Notes: generated by a model not told the origin, from the sequence alone. A stretch of DNA of 64,000 nucleotides from Planomonospora sp. ID82291 (GCF_015711645.1 NZ_JABTEX010000001.1:372001-436000), one strand, 5' to 3'; positions 26,455 through 37,439 are shown, counted from the first letter of the stretch. Translations and numbers: made by a program.

Positions 26455-27666
26455 ATGTTCGGCAGACTTCACGCCTGGAGCGAGCGCCATCCGAGGGTCG
26501 CGGACGCCTTGTGGCTGGCGCCGTTCCTGCTGTTCTGCGCGTCCAACTTCGCGGCCCTGGTGACGGATCCGGCTTTCATCCCGGGTGGCCCTCCGCTGGT
26601 GGTGCACGGGGTGCTGGCCGGGGTGCTGGTGGTGCCGCTGTTCTGGCGGCGGCGGTGGCCGGTGGGCGTGTTCGCGGTCGTCGCGCTGGCCAGTTTCGTG
26701 CAGTGGACGGCCGGCGTGGAGCCGCTGCCGGTCAACCTGGCGGTGCTGATCGCGATGTACGCGGTGGCGTCGTACCGTCCGTTGCGCTGGGCGGTGGCGG
26801 CGGGGCTGGTGGCGGAGCTGGGACTGGCGCTCTCGTACGGGCGGATCACGGAGCGGCCCGATCCGAAGACGTGGGCGAGCACGTCGGTGTTCGTGGTGGC
26901 GGTCTGGATCGCGGGGATCTACGCCAACACGCGGCGCCGCTATCTGGAGAGCCTGGAGGAGCGGGCCGAACGGGCCGAGCGGGAGCGTGACCAGCGGGCG
27001 CGGCTGGCGGCCGCGGCGGAGCGGGCGCGGATCGCGCGGGAGCTGCACGACGTGGTGGCGCACAACGTGAGCGTGATGATCGTCCAGGCGGACGGCGCGG
27101 GGTACGCGATCGACGGCGATCCGGAGCAGGCGCGGCAGGCGGTGCAGGCGATCTCCGCGACGGGGCGGCGGGCGCTGGCGGAGATGCGCCGGATGGTGGG
27201 GGTGCTGCGGGCGGACACGGGGGCGGAGGACGGGGAGGACCGGGGGGATTACACTCCGCAGCCGGGCCTGTCGCAACTGGACGAGCTGGTGGAGCAGGTG
27301 CGGTCGTCGGGGTTGCCGGTGGAGGTCCGGGTCTCGGGGGCGGTGCGGGAACTTCCGGAGGGCGGGCAGCTAACGGTGTACCGGATCGTCCAGGAGGCGT
27401 TGACCAATACGCTCAAGCACGGCGGTCCGGTGAGCGGGGCCGAGGTGGCGATGGAGTACGGCGTGCGGGAGCTGGTGGTCCGGGTGGCCGATGACGGCCG
27501 GGGCGTCGTGGCGCCGGAACGGCCGGGCGGTCACGGACTGGTGGGGATGCGGGAGCGGGTGGCGATGTTCGGCGGGAGCGTGGAGGCCGGGCCGAGGCCG
27601 GGAGGCGGGTTCCAGGTGGTGGTGCGGCTGCCGTTCGGCGAGGTGGGCGGGAGCCGGGCGGCGTGA
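26455..27666 (+). CDS. NarL/DesK-type sensor histidine kinase
   Basis: The 403-residue kinase has four or five N-terminal membrane segments (to about residue 160), a short coiled linker (LEERAERAERERDQRARL), the HisKA_3 dimerisation helix with His198 in RIARELHDVVAHNVSVMIVQ, and an HATPase domain with DDGRGVV and GGHGLVGMRERV-type boxes. It phosphorylates the response regulator whose gene overlaps its stop. With the ABC exporter genes downstream it forms a sensor-exporter unit, as in antimicrobial-peptide or envelope-stress defence. The signal is unknown. Confidence 0.93.
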   Translation: MFGRLHAWSERHPRVADALWLAPFLLFCASNFAALVTDPAFIPGGPPLVVHGVLAGVLVVPLFWRRRWPVGVFAVVALASFVQWTAGVEPLPVNLAVLIAMYAVASYRPLRWAVAAGLVAELGLALSYGRITERPDPKTWASTSVFVVAVWIAGIYANTRRRYLESLEERAERAERERDQRARLAAAAERARIARELHDVVAHNVSVMIVQADGAGYAIDGDPEQARQAVQAISATGRRALAEMRRMVGVLRADTGAEDGEDRGDYTPQPGLSQLDELVEQVRSSGLPVEVRVSGAVRELPEGGQLTVYRIVQEALTNTLKHGGPVSGAEVAMEYGVRELVVRVADDGRGVVAPERPGGHGLVGMRERVAMFGGSVEAGPRPGGGFQVVVRLPFGEVGGSRAA

Positions 27667-28328
27667 TCCGGGTGATGCTGGTCGACGACCAGGAGCTGCT
27701 GCGGACGGGGTTCCGGATGGTGCTGGGGGCGCAGCCGGACATCGAGGTGGTGGCGGAGGCGGCCGACGGGCGGGCCGCGGTGGAGGTGCTGCGCGGGGTC
27801 GAGGTGGACGTGGTGCTGATGGACGTGCGGATGCCGGTGATGGACGGGGTGGAGGCGACCCGGTCGATCCGTGCGGCGGAGGATGGTCCGCGGGTGCTGA
27901 TCCTGACCACGTTCGACCTGGACGAGTACGTGTTCGCGGCGTTGAAGGCGGGGGCGTCGGGGTTCATGCTGAAGGATGTGCCGCCGATGGACCTGGTCAG
28001 TGCGATCCGCGCGGTGCACGGCGGGGACGCGGTGGTGGCGCCGAGTGCGACGCGGCGGCTGCTGGAGCGGTTCGCGGTGCATCTCCCGTCACCGGGCGGG
28101 GCGGAGCCGGCGGCGGTGTCGGGGCTGACGGCGCGGGAGCGCGAGGTGCTGGTGCTGGTGGCGCGGGGGCTGTCGAACGCGGAGATCGCGGGGCGGTTGA
28201 AGCTGGCGGAGGCGACGGTGAAGACGCATCTGGGGCGGGTGCTGGCGAAGCTGGGGTTGCGGGACCGGTCGCAGGTGGTGGTGTTCGCCTACGAGGCGGG
28301 GCTGGTCGTTCCGCATTCGGCGGGGTAG
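27663..28328 (+). CDS. NarL/LuxR-type response regulator
   Basis: The 221-residue regulator has a receiver domain with the phospho-accepting Asp54 (VVLMDVRMPVMDG), DD at residues 8-9 and Lys in MLKD. It ends in a LuxR-type helix-turn-helix (LTAREREVLVLVARGLSNAEIA). The GTG start overlaps the kinase stop. It likely activates the ABC exporter operon 180 bp downstream. Both domains are full length. Confidence 0.95.
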   Translation: MIRVMLVDDQELLRTGFRMVLGAQPDIEVVAEAADGRAAVEVLRGVEVDVVLMDVRMPVMDGVEATRSIRAAEDGPRVLILTTFDLDEYVFAALKAGASGFMLKDVPPMDLVSAIRAVHGGDAVVAPSATRRLLERFAVHLPSPGGAEPAAVSGLTAREREVLVLVARGLSNAEIAGRLKLAEATVKTHLGRVLAKLGLRDRSQVVVFAYEAGLVVPHSAG

Positions 28329-28507
28329 TCCGGCGGCGTGATTCATCGGCCGAATGGTCGAGGGGGTCCTCCCCCGGGAGTCGCACGGGCGCCGTTCCGG
28401 GATCTCCCGGGTGGAGGGGAAGTCCGGCCGCTCGTCCGATGGATCCCGGCTTTCCCGGCAATAGCGTTCTGCCCGTCATAACGCATCTATGCCGAGGAGG
28501 GGTCGAC

Positions 28508-29278
28508 GTGACCGTCACCGGAGAGGTCGGCGCGTGGAGCGCGCGGGAGAGCGGGGCACCGGCCGTGGTGGCCGAGGGCCTGACCAAGGTGTACGGGCAG
28601 GGGGACACGGCCGTGCACGCTCTGCGCGGAGTGGACGTCTCCTTCGCGACGGGCGCCTTCACCGCGATCATGGGTCCTTCGGGGTCCGGCAAGTCCACGC
28701 TGATGCACTGCCTGGCGGGGTTGGACACGGTCAGCGGCGGGCGGGTCCGCATCGGGGACGTGGAGCTGACCGGGCTGGGCGACAAGCAGCTGACGCTGTT
28801 GCGGCGGGAGCGGATCGGGTTCATCTTCCAGGCGTTCAATCTGCTGCCGACGCTGACGGCCGAGCAGAACATCCTGCTCCCGCTGGAGATCGCCGGTCGG
28901 CAGGCGGACCGGGTGCTGTTCGACCGGGTGGTGGAGACGGTGGGGCTGCGTGATCGGCTGGGGCACAAGCCGACCGAGTTGTCGGGCGGTCAGCAGCAGC
29001 GGGTGGCGGTGGCCCGGGCGCTGATCAGCAAGCCGCAGGTCATCTTCGCCGACGAGCCGACCGGGAACCTGGATTCGCGCAGCGGCGCCGAGGTGCTGTC
29101 GTTCCTGCGGTCGTCGGTGCGGGAGCTGGGGCAGACGATCGTGATGGTCACGCATGATCCGGTCGCGGCGTCGTACGCCGACCGGGTGGTCTTCCTGCGG
29201 GACGGCGGGCTGGTCAGCGAGCTGGAGCGGCCGACGCCGCAGGCGGTGCTGGACACGCTGATGAAGCTGGAGGCGTGA
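28508..29278 (+). CDS. MacB/LolD-type ABC ATPase
   Basis: The 256-residue ATPase has Walker [10 protein letters not shown], the Q-loop [14 protein letters not shown], the signature [10 protein letters not shown], Walker [17 protein letters not shown] and the H-loop MVTHDP. The Q-loop and ADEPTGNLD wording is diagnostic for the MacB/LolD group that drives FtsX-type permeases. GTG at 28508 has GAGGAGG ahead. It is coupled to the permease gene by a GTGA overlap. Confidence 0.94.
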   Translation: MTVTGEVGAWSARESGAPAVVAEGLTKVYGQGDTAVHALRGVDVSFATGAFTAIMGPSGSGKSTLMHCLAGLDTVSGGRVRIGDVELTGLGDKQLTLLRRERIGFIFQAFNLLPTLTAEQNILLPLEIAGRQADRVLFDRVVETVGLRDRLGHKPTELSGGQQQRVAVARALISKPQVIFADEPTGNLDSRSGAEVLSFLRSSVRELGQTIVMVTHDPVAASYADRVVFLRDGGLVSELERPTPQAVLDTLMKLEA

Positions 29279-31797
29279 CGGTGCTCAGGACGACGCTGGC
29301 CGGGTTGCGGGCGCACAAGCTGCGGTTGCTGCTCACGTCTCTGGCGATCGCGCTGGGGGTGGGTTTCATCGCGGGCACGTTCGTGCTCACCGACACCATC
29401 CAGGCGGGGTTCACGCAGAAGTTCGCGGCGGCGGGCGACAGGATCGACGTCGCGGTGTTCCCGAAGGCCGGGGAGCGGGGCGGGAAGGAGCCGTCCCTGT
29501 CCGCCGCCGTGCTGGATAAGGTGCGGGGGGTGGACGGCCTCGCCGACGCCCAGGGGCTGGTACGCGGCACGGCGGCGCTGCTCGGCAAGGACGGGAAGGC
29601 CGCCGGGGACCGGCCGACGAGCGGCGTCTCGATCCCCGAGGGCCGGTTGAACCGTACGGTGATCGCCAGTGGTGCGGCGCCGCGGAACGGCGGGGAGGCG
29701 GTGCTGGACGAGGGCACCGCCGAGCGGCACGGCTTCAGGGTGGGCGACACCATCGCGGTGCTGGACGCCGAGGAGGTCCGGCACGAGTTCAGGCTCGTCG
29801 GCCTGATCGATCTCAGTCTGGACCAGAACCTGGTCTACACCGGCGCGGTCGGTTTCACCACCGAGACGGCCCGGTCGATGACCGGGGTGGAGGGTTTCCA
29901 CGAGATCGACGCGCTGGCCGCCGAGGGGGTGGGCCAGGAGGAGTTGCGGGCCTCGGTCGCGGCGGCGCTCGGGAGCGGTGTCACGGTCAAGACCGGTGAG
30001 GCCTACGCCGCGGACATGGCGCGGGCCAACGGCGCCGACGACGACGTGATCACGATGGGCCTGCTGATGTTCGGCCTGGTGGCGATGTTCGTGGCCGCGT
30101 TGGTGATCTACAACACCTTCACCATCCTGGTGGCCCAGCGGACGCGGGAGATGGCGCTGCTGCGCTGCATCGGCGCGACCCGGGGGCAGGTGTTCGGTTC
30201 GATCGTGCTGGAGTCGGCCGTGGTGGGCCTGCTCTCCTCGGGGCTGGGTCTGCTGCTCGGTTACGGACTGGGCGCCGGGGCGCTGGCGGTGTTGTCGTCG
30301 CTGGACGTGCCGCTGCCGGCGGTGACGCCGTCGCTGGCGCCGCGCACGATCGCGCTGGGTCTGGTCATCGGGCTCGCGGTGACGGTGGGGGCGGCGCTGC
30401 TGCCGGCGCGGTCGGCGACGCGGGTGGCGCCGATCGCGGCGCTGCGCACGCAGGTCGAGGAGCGGGTCTTCCGGACCGGGGCGGTGCGGGTGGCGGCGGC
30501 CGCGGTGTTCCTGCTGGCGGGTGCGGGCGCCACGGTGGCGGCGTTGAGCATGCCGGTGGGCCAGGCGGCGCTGGTGGTGATGATGGCCGGTGGCTCGTTG
30601 GTCTTCTTCGCGCTGCTGATCCTGGGGCCGGTGCTGGTCAGGCCGCTCTCGGCGTTCGTGGGCTGGGTCCCGAGGAGGCTGTTCGGGGTGCCGGGCAGGC
30701 TGGCCACGGACAACTCGCGCCGCAATCCGAAGCGGTCGGCGACCACCACGGTGGCGCTGACGGTGGGGGTGACGCTGATGACGCTGATCGCGGTGCTGAC
30801 GGGCACGCTGCGGGTGACGTACTCGGCGAAGCTGGACGAGCAGTTCCCGGTCGACTACATGGTCCAGCCGCAGGACCGGGGGTCGGAGCTGTCGCGAGCG
30901 CTGGCGGAGGATCTGCGGTCCCGGCCGGAGCTGACGTCGGTGGTCGCGCTGCGCGGGGCGGTCGCCGAGGTCGGGGGGAAGGGCGCGGAGTACGAGGTGG
31001 GGACCTTCACCGCGTCGCGGGACTTCCGGCCGAGTCTGGAGTCGGGGTCGATCGACCTGCTCAGGCCGGGTACGGCGGTCGTGGCGAACTACGTGGCGGA
31101 GGACCTGGGGGTCAGGGTCGGGGACCGGGTGCCGGTGAAGACGGCCGAGGCCGGCACGGTGGAGCTCACGGTCGTGGCGCTGTTCGATCCGCAGCGGGCG
31201 AGCCTGTCGGGGGTGACGGTGCCGGAGGCGGAGTTCGACCGCTACTTCGGGCAGGTCGGCGATTCGTCGATCATGGTCAATGCCCGGGACGGGGTCGCTT
31301 TCGACCGGGCTCGGGCGGCCGTGGACGCGGCGGCGGATCCGTACCCGACGGCGAAGGTCGCCAGCTCGACGGAGGTCCGGAGCGAGTTCGACGAGTCGCT
31401 CGACATGATGTTGATGATCATCACGGGTCTGCTGGGGTTGTCGGTCCTCATCTCGCTGCTGGGCATCGCGAACACGTTGTCGCTCTCGGTCCACGAGCGG
31501 ACCCGGGAGTCGGCGCTGCTGCGGGCGCTGGGGCTGACCCGACCCCAGTTGCGGCGGATGCTCTCGGTGGAGGCGTTGATCCTGGGGCTCATCGGTGCTC
31601 TGGTGGGCGTCGTCCTGGGGGTGGTCTACGCCTGGGCGGCGGCCCGGACGATGACGACGGACGTCTCCTTCCAGGTGCCGGTGCTGCAGATCCTGGCGTT
31701 CGTGGCGCTGTCCGGCCTGGCCGGGGTGCTCGCCGCGGTGCTGCCCGCGCGCAGGGCGGCGCGGGCGTCCATCGTCGGTTCGCTGGCGAGCGGCTGA
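29275..31797 (+). CDS. Large FtsX/MacB-like permease
   Basis: The 840-residue permease has two FtsX halves: one N-terminal segment, a large outside domain, three segments (about 255-385), then a repeat of this plan with segments near 415-470, a second outside domain, and three final segments (710-835). The paired motifs [18 protein letters not shown] and [18 protein letters not shown] mark the two permease cores. With the ATPase it works as a mechanotransmission-type exporter rather than a classical pump. Likely roles are export of, or resistance to, peptides or lipids sensed by the adjacent kinase. Confidence 0.92.
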   Translation: MTVLRTTLAGLRAHKLRLLLTSLAIALGVGFIAGTFVLTDTIQAGFTQKFAAAGDRIDVAVFPKAGERGGKEPSLSAAVLDKVRGVDGLADAQGLVRGTAALLGKDGKAAGDRPTSGVSIPEGRLNRTVIASGAAPRNGGEAVLDEGTAERHGFRVGDTIAVLDAEEVRHEFRLVGLIDLSLDQNLVYTGAVGFTTETARSMTGVEGFHEIDALAAEGVGQEELRASVAAALGSGVTVKTGEAYAADMARANGADDDVITMGLLMFGLVAMFVAALVIYNTFTILVAQRTREMALLRCIGATRGQVFGSIVLESAVVGLLSSGLGLLLGYGLGAGALAVLSSLDVPLPAVTPSLAPRTIALGLVIGLAVTVGAALLPARSATRVAPIAALRTQVEERVFRTGAVRVAAAAVFLLAGAGATVAALSMPVGQAALVVMMAGGSLVFFALLILGPVLVRPLSAFVGWVPRRLFGVPGRLATDNSRRNPKRSATTTVALTVGVTLMTLIAVLTGTLRVTYSAKLDEQFPVDYMVQPQDRGSELSRALAEDLRSRPELTSVVALRGAVAEVGGKGAEYEVGTFTASRDFRPSLESGSIDLLRPGTAVVANYVAEDLGVRVGDRVPVKTAEAGTVELTVVALFDPQRASLSGVTVPEAEFDRYFGQVGDSSIMVNARDGVAFDRARAAVDAAADPYPTAKVASSTEVRSEFDESLDMMLMIITGLLGLSVLISLLGIANTLSLSVHERTRESALLRALGLTRPQLRRMLSVEALILGLIGALVGVVLGVVYAWAAARTMTTDVSFQVPVLQILAFVALSGLAGVLAAVLPARRAARASIVGSLASG

Positions 31798-31806
31798 CCG
31801 GGACGC

Positions 31807-31870
31807 GGGCCGTGCCGGGGACCGGGGCGCCTCCGATGGGGGGCGGCGCCCCGGTCCCCGGACACGGCCC
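31807..31870 (+). terminator. 25-bp terminator stem after the exporter operon
   Basis: CCGGGGACCGGGGCGCC (31815-31831) pairs perfectly with its complement at 31845-31861. GGGCCGTG (31807-31814) extends it to CACGGCCC (31863-31870) with a single-base bulge. The loop is 13 nt. It lies 10 bp after the permease stop. There is no T-run, but the stem is very stable. Confidence 0.8.
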
Positions 31871-32107
31871 GATCTCCTCCGGTGAGTCGAACACCTGCGG
31901 TGGCCGAACCGCCGCGATCACAGCGGCAGGCCCCTCCCACTGCCGGCTTGCACCAGTTCCTCGGCATCAGGGATTCGGTGTATCGCGGGCGTATCGGAAA
32001 TCACATACGCCGCCGCAACGGTCCTCCGTCTTGGATGAAGGCATGGATCACAGCGCATCGCTGTCATCGCCAGCTCGCCGATCATGAAAAGGAGAAGTCC
32101 GTGGCCA

Positions 32108-32224
32108 ATGACGGACAATGGGACCGGCACCCTCGACTTCACCGACATGAACCTCTACGTCACCCGCGGACAGGCCGCCCCGGATGACGGGGCGTCCGGT
32201 GGCGGCGCTTCGTCCGGTGGCTAG
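32108..32224 (+). CDS. Possible small peptide gene, perhaps frameshifted
   Basis: A 38-residue frame (start MTDNGTGTLDFTDMNLYVTR, end GGASSGG) looks like a short leader plus a Gly/Ser tail. The good ribosome site GGAG (32091-32094) is placed for a GTG at 32101 in another frame, which stops at 32187. A one-base change near 32115 would join VANDG to the coherent frame. It may therefore be a broken or mis-sequenced peptide gene. The family is not recognised; a peptide-modification precursor is one guess. The rest of 31871-32318 shows no gene. Confidence 0.3.
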   Translation: MTDNGTGTLDFTDMNLYVTRGQAAPDDGASGGGASSGG

Positions 32225-32318
32225 GGCGGTCGTCCTCAGCAGACGGGACGCGGTGACCGGGCATCCGCCATCCAGGCGGCTCGGCGGCACCCGGTAACGG
32301 AATTCCCGACTCGGAAGG

Positions 32319-32588
32319 CTAGCGGGGACGGCGCCCCGGCCACTGCTCGGCCACGGTCTCGGGGTTGAGGAGCGGGCGGATGGAGACCTCGCCGGTGGCC
32401 GTGTCGATCACGATGCATCCGGCGCCGACGGTCTCGGGCAGCGCGGCCGGGTCGTCCTCGCCGGGCTCCCTGGCCCAGGCGACGTAGCCCTCCTTGAAGG
32501 CGTGGAGCCTGACCTCCAGGGCGGCGTCGAGGGGGCGGACGCCGTTGAAGTACTCCTCCGCCACCGCCCGCGCCTGGTCGAGGTTCAC
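32319..32588 (-). CDS. YrhB/Imm35-type immunity protein
   Basis: The 89-residue protein opens NLDQARAVAEEYFNGVRP and ends with CIVIDTATGEVSIRPLLNPE, a helix then a small sheet. This matches the YrhB (Immunity protein 35) family. Its GTG start overlaps the stop of the deamidase toxin gene (GTGA), so the two are translated together. The context strongly suggests it neutralises that toxin inside the producing cell. Confidence 0.7.
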   Translation of the reverse strand: MNLDQARAVAEEYFNGVRPLDAALEVRLHAFKEGYVAWAREPGEDDPAALPETVGAGCIVIDTATGEVSIRPLLNPETVAEQWPGRRPR

Positions 32589-33334
32589 AGCGGCCGTCCT
32601 TCGCGGTCGATCGCCACGCAGAAGACGCCGGTCACCGCGTCGTACGGCGGTTCGACCGCCATGTGGCCCCGTTGGGCGTCGATCCAGATCACCTCTCCTG
32701 CGGAGTTGACGGCGTTCCACGCGTGGCTGCCGCCGGTGGGCCAGCGGGTGACCAGGAGCGCGGCGGAGCCGGGTCCCCCGGTCAGCAGCCGCTGGGCGAT
32801 GAGGGCGTAGGCGCCGCGGCCCTGTCCGACGAGCTGGAAGCGGTGGCCCAGCCAGCGCTCGGCGCGGGCCGGTCCCGCGGTCTCACCGGTGAGCACGGGC
32901 TTGCCGATCCGGTCGTACTCGGCGTGCCGGGGGGCGGCGACGGTCGGTGCGCCGTACCAGGTGGCGAGGACCGCCATCGCGCAGTCCATCGCGTTGGTGG
33001 CGCGGAACGGGTCGTCGGCCGGGCCGGTGGCGTTGATCAGCCGGATCCACATGCCCCGGGGGTCGGGGAAGCGCCGCGGCGCGCCCCGCTCGTCGGCCGG
33101 GACGGCCTGCTCGATGTCGGCCTGGGCCTGCGGCTCCGGTCTCGACAGCCCGCCCGCCGCGCCGTACGGCCTGCACCGGTCCAGCCGGGGCGGCCTCCAG
33201 GGTTCGCGTTCGGGTTCCCGGGGCGCGGCCACGACGACCGAGACGGCCCCGTCCAGCTCGAAGTCGCGCCACCGCTTCCCGTCGGCGGTCACGACCGGGT
33301 TGTAGACACCCGCGGGCACGGACCATCGCGTCAC
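32585..33334 (-). CDS. Papain-fold glutamine deamidase toxin
   Basis: The 249-residue protein carries a C-terminal papain-fold deamidase domain (about 100-245). The catalytic triad is visible as Cys118 (NAMDCAMAVLATWYG), His204 (GGSHAWNAVNSAGEV) and Asp219 (IWIDAQRGH), the pattern of the Tox-PL / PF15644 toxins that deamidate glutamines on host proteins. The first 95 residues are a small unrelated domain, without signal peptide or WXG100 region, so the export route is unclear. GTG at 33334 has GAGGGGGG upstream. Most relatives are the tips of large secreted proteins; this one stands alone. Confidence 0.7.
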   Translation of the reverse strand: MTRWSVPAGVYNPVVTADGKRWRDFELDGAVSVVVAAPREPEREPWRPPRLDRCRPYGAAGGLSRPEPQAQADIEQAVPADERGAPRRFPDPRGMWIRLINATGPADDPFRATNAMDCAMAVLATWYGAPTVAAPRHAEYDRIGKPVLTGETAGPARAERWLGHRFQLVGQGRGAYALIAQRLLTGGPGSAALLVTRWPTGGSHAWNAVNSAGEVIWIDAQRGHMAVEPPYDAVTGVFCVAIDREGRPL

Positions 33335-33474
33335 ATGAATCCCCCCTCGCTCCACGTTTCGCAGCCCCGATCGTAGGGCGGTCGCCGCGGCGGCGCGGGG
33401 GACTTGGCCAGATCCGGGCCGCGGGCTTCCGCCACGGAACCGCTCCGCGCCCGCGGGGAGGACCGCGACGGCTC

Positions 33475-33561
33475 CCGGCCGGACAGGGCCGGCAGGGCCG
33501 GGTGGGCCGGGCCGGGTCGGGCAGGGCCGGGTGGGATGGGTCAGGGCGGGGCGGGGCGGGT
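33475..33561 (+). repeat. G-rich degenerate repeat
   Basis: GGGCCGGGTGGG-like units repeat through about 80 bp, ending GGGGCGGGGCGGG. Many closely spaced G-runs on the plus strand could form a G-quadruplex. It lies just downstream of the molybdoenzyme gene end (minus strand) and may help end its transcription. The gap 33335-33561 shows nothing else. Confidence 0.55.
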
Positions 33562-35238
33562 TCAGGCGACCGTGACGGTGACCGCGTGCAGGCCGGTGGC
33601 GCCGTCCGGGGCCACCGGGGCCCGCTCGGCGGTCTGCGTGCGGCCGGCGGCGTCGGTGGCCCGCACCTCGATGGTGTGCTCGCCCGCCGTGGCGTCCCAG
33701 TCGTCGAGGACCCACTGGCGCCAGGTGTCGGCCGTGGGCGCCTCGGCCAGCCGGGCCCGCCGCCACGGCCCGCCGTCGACGCGCACCTCGACCGCGTCCA
33801 CCCCTGTGTGCTGCGCCCACGCCACCCCGGCGACCACGGTGCGGCCCGGAGGGAGGCTCGCACCCGGCTTGGGGAGGTCGATGCGCGACTGCGTCTTGAT
33901 CGGGCCCTTCGCCGACCAGCCCCGCGGCGTCCAGTAGGCCTCGTCCCGGTCGAACCGGGTGACCTTGATCTCCGTCACCCACTTGGTCGCGGAGACGTAG
34001 CCGTACAGGCCCGGGACGACCAGCCGGGCGGGGAAGCCGTGGTCGACGGGGAGCGTCTCGCCGTTCATCGCGACGGCCAGCAGCGCCTGCCGGCCGTCGA
34101 GGACGACGTCGGCAGGGGTGCCGCAGGTCCAGCCGTCGGTGGAGGTGCTGAGCAGCATGTCGGCGCCGGCCTGCACGCCGGCCTCGCGCAGGACGTCGGC
34201 CAGGCGGACGCCGAGCCAGCGGGCGTTGCCGATGTAGGGCCCGCCGACCTCGTTGGAGACGCAGCAGAGCGTGACGTCGGCCTCCGCCAGGGGCCGCCCC
34301 ATCAGGTCGGCGAAGGTCAGCTCGACCGGACGGTCGACCATGCCGGTGATCGTGAGGGTCCAGTCGCGCGGGTCGACCTTGGGGACGAGCAGCGCGGTGT
34401 CCACCCGGTAGAAGTCGCGGTTGGGGGTGAAGAACGGCGAGAGCCCGCTGATCTTGAGGTCGCTTCCGGCGGGGACCCGGCGGGCGGGGACCGCGGGGCG
34501 CGGGAGCGCCACCCCGACCCGGGCCGCGTCCACCTCGGCCCCTCCGGACAGCAGCCGCCCGGCCGCCCCGCCGATCCCGGCCACGGCGACCCCGCCGAGC
34601 GCCGCGGTCAGCAGTCCCCGCCGGTCGAAGGAGCGCAGGTCCTCCCCCGCGCGCATGACCGCCGGGCCCGGGGTGCCGTGCCGTTCCACCGTGTCCGGAC
34701 CCGCCCCGGTCTCCGGACGCGGTCCGCCCGCCCCGTGGACCGCGGGACGGGCCGCAGGGCGGGGCGGGGCGAGAGAGTCGGGGCGGGGCGGGGCGGGGAC
34801 GAGGGCGCGGCGCAGCAGGCGGGACAGGGCGGACATCCCGGCGGCGGCTCCCAGCAGCGTGGGGACGGCGTCGCCGGGACCCGCACCGGGACGGGTGAGG
34901 ACCGCCAGGAGGCCGACGGCGCCGAACGCGGCCAGGCAGGCCAGGCCGTACCGGAGGCGACGGACCGCCAGGGCTCCCGTGACGGCGGCGCCGGCGGCCA
35001 GGACGACGAGGACGCCGGCGAGCAGGACGGTCTTGTCGCTCTCGCCGAAGGCGCGGATCGCCCACTCCTTCAGCCACGCGGGGGCCAGGTCCACGGCGGC
35101 GTCGCCGACCGCGACGACGGGGAAGGCCGAGGGCTTGACCAGCGCGGCGACCGGCAGGGACACCCCGACCGCCACCGCGCCCGCGACCAGCCCGATCAGT
35201 GCCGCGGCCCATGCGGGCGCGCGCCCGTTGCTCTCCAT
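33562..35238 (-). CDS. Membrane-anchored sulfite-oxidase-family molybdoenzyme
   Basis: The 558-residue protein has four N-terminal membrane segments (to about residue 145), a Pro/Arg linker, a short hydrophobic run (about 208-228), and a molybdopterin domain. The molybdenum-binding cysteine is in VTLCCVSNEVGGPYIGNARW. The GWTCGTP, NGETLPVDHGFPARLVVPGLYG and KWVTEI blocks follow, then a Mo-co dimerisation domain (VAWAQHTGVDAVEVRVDGG). Electron acceptor and substrate are unknown; relatives are often periplasmic oxidoreductases. No molybdopterin genes are near. Confidence 0.9.
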   Translation of the reverse strand: MESNGRAPAWAAALIGLVAGAVAVGVSLPVAALVKPSAFPVVAVGDAAVDLAPAWLKEWAIRAFGESDKTVLLAGVLVVLAAGAAVTGALAVRRLRYGLACLAAFGAVGLLAVLTRPGAGPGDAVPTLLGAAAGMSALSRLLRRALVPAPPRPDSLAPPRPAARPAVHGAGGPRPETGAGPDTVERHGTPGPAVMRAGEDLRSFDRRGLLTAALGGVAVAGIGGAAGRLLSGGAEVDAARVGVALPRPAVPARRVPAGSDLKISGLSPFFTPNRDFYRVDTALLVPKVDPRDWTLTITGMVDRPVELTFADLMGRPLAEADVTLCCVSNEVGGPYIGNARWLGVRLADVLREAGVQAGADMLLSTSTDGWTCGTPADVVLDGRQALLAVAMNGETLPVDHGFPARLVVPGLYGYVSATKWVTEIKVTRFDRDEAYWTPRGWSAKGPIKTQSRIDLPKPGASLPPGRTVVAGVAWAQHTGVDAVEVRVDGGPWRRARLAEAPTADTWRQWVLDDWDATAGEHTIEVRATDAAGRTQTAERAPVAPDGATGLHAVTVTVA

Positions 35239-35359
35239 GGCTCGACGCTACGCCCGGCGGGGACCCGGAGTTCTTACCCGCCGCTTACGCCCGGTGGTCC
35301 GGCCCCGGCCGACCCGGCCGGACGGCGTCGTCCGGGGGTGAGGACCCCGGACGGAGGCC

Positions 35360-35964
35360 TCACTCCGGGACGAGCGCCTCGGCCAGGATGGGGACCAGCG
35401 CACGGAAGGCCCTGCCCCGGTGGCTGATCGCGTCCTTCTCCTGCGGGGTCAGCTCGGCGGTCGTGCGGGTCTCGCCCTCCGGCACGAAGACCGGGTCGTA
35501 GCCGAACCCCCCGGTCCCGCGGGGGGCGCGGATGATCGAGCCGTGCAGCGCGCCCTCGGCCACCCGCTCCTGTCCCGTCGGCAGGGCCAGGGCCGCGGCG
35601 CACGCGAAATGCGCTCCCCTGCGGCCGTCCGGCACGTCGGACACCTGGGCGAGCAGCAGGTCCAGGTTGGCGCGATCGTCGCCGTGCGTCCCGGACCAGC
35701 GGGCGGAGAAGATGCCGGGCATGCCGTTGAGCGCGTCCACGCACAGGCCGGAGTCGTCGGCGACGGCCGGCAGCCCGGACCGCTGCGCGACGGCGTGGGC
35801 CTTGAGCAGGGCGTTCTCCGCGAAGGTCAGACCCGTCTCGGCGACGTCGCCGATCTGCGGGAACTCCTCCAGGCCGACGATCTCGACCGGCAGCGCGGCG
35901 TCGGCGAGGATGCGGCGGAGTTCGGCGACCTTCCCGGTGTTGCGCGTCGCCAGGACGACCCGTC

Positions 35965-35968
<4 letters not shown>
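35360..35968 (-). CDS. rdgB: XTP/dITP pyrophosphatase (RdgB/HAM1)
   Basis: The 202-residue enzyme removes non-canonical purine triphosphates. Its signatures are [16 protein letters not shown] at the start, [33 protein letters not shown] and [12 protein letters not shown]. The GTG start overlaps the stop of the RNase PH gene, so the two are translationally coupled, an arrangement seen in many actinobacteria. Confidence 0.95.
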
Positions 35969-36681
<713 letters not shown>

Positions 36682-36686
36682 GGACA

Positions 36687-37439
36687 TCACCCTAGGTCAT
36701 ACACGGCCCCGCTCCGCGCGAGCTCCATCCGCCCGCCGAAGCCGCCGCGGGAGGCGTCCCGGAGGATGTCCGCGGGGTCGTACCAGGGGACGAGGTGGGT
36801 CAGCACCAGGGCGCCCGCTCCGGCCTTGGCCGCGTGCTCGGCGGCCTGGCGGCCGGACAGGTGCAGGCCGGCGGGGAGGCCGGGCCGGTCCGGGAACGAC
36901 GCCTCGCACAGCAGCAGGTCGGCCTCGGCGGCCAGCGTGACCAGCTCGGCGGACTCGCCGGTGTCGGCGGAGTAGGCGATCGAGCGCCCGCCGTACGAGA
37001 CGCGGAAGCCGAAGGTCTCGATCGGGTGGTTCATGCGCGCGGCGGTCACCTCGAACGGCCCGGCCTCGAAGGTGCCGGGGGTCAGGGCGGTGAAGTCGAA
37101 GGCGGTCTCCAGGCCGGGTTCGTCGGGCATGCCGTAGGCGGCGGCCAGGCGGGCGGGCGCGCCGGCGGGGGCGTGGACCGGGATCCTCGGCTGCGGACCG
37201 TCCGGGGAGTAGGTGCGCACCACGTGGTAGGGGCACAGGTCCAGGCAGTGGTCGGCGTGCAGGTGGGACAGGCAGATCGCGTCCACGTCGTACAGGCCGA
37301 TGTGCCGCTGGAGGGCGCCCAGGGCGCCGTTGCCGAAGTCCAGCAGCATCCGGTAGCCCTCCGCCTCCAGCAGGTAGCAGGACGAAGGGCTGTCCGGCCC
37401 GGGGAAGCTTCCCGAGCATCCGACGATCGTCAGTTTCAA
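36687..37439 (-). CDS. MBL-fold metallo-hydrolase (RNase Z-like)
   Basis: The 250-residue protein has the metallo-beta-lactamase fold with the metal motif HLHADHCLD near residue 70, a second His region ([12 protein letters not shown]), AYSADTGES and a final [10 protein letters not shown]. It resembles the RNase Z / cyclic-phosphodiesterase-like group. A TTG at 37439 is the start, with AGGAGG five bases upstream. It lies just upstream of rph, and the pairing with a tRNA-trimming enzyme hints at RNA processing, but this is inference. Confidence 0.85.
   Translation of the reverse strand: MKLTIVGCSGSFPGPDSPSSCYLLEAEGYRMLLDFGNGALGALQRHIGLYDVDAICLSHLHADHCLDLCPYHVVRTYSPDGPQPRIPVHAPAGAPARLAAAYGMPDEPGLETAFDFTALTPGTFEAGPFEVTAARMNHPIETFGFRVSYGGRSIAYSADTGESAELVTLAAEADLLLCEASFPDRPGLPAGLHLSGRQAAEHAAKAGAGALVLTHLVPWYDPADILRDASRGGFGGRMELARSGAVYDLG

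Noticed and set aside
33475..33561. Origin or iteron array
   Set aside because: The G-rich repeat is degenerate and no replication gene is near; simple low-complexity sequence is enough to explain it.
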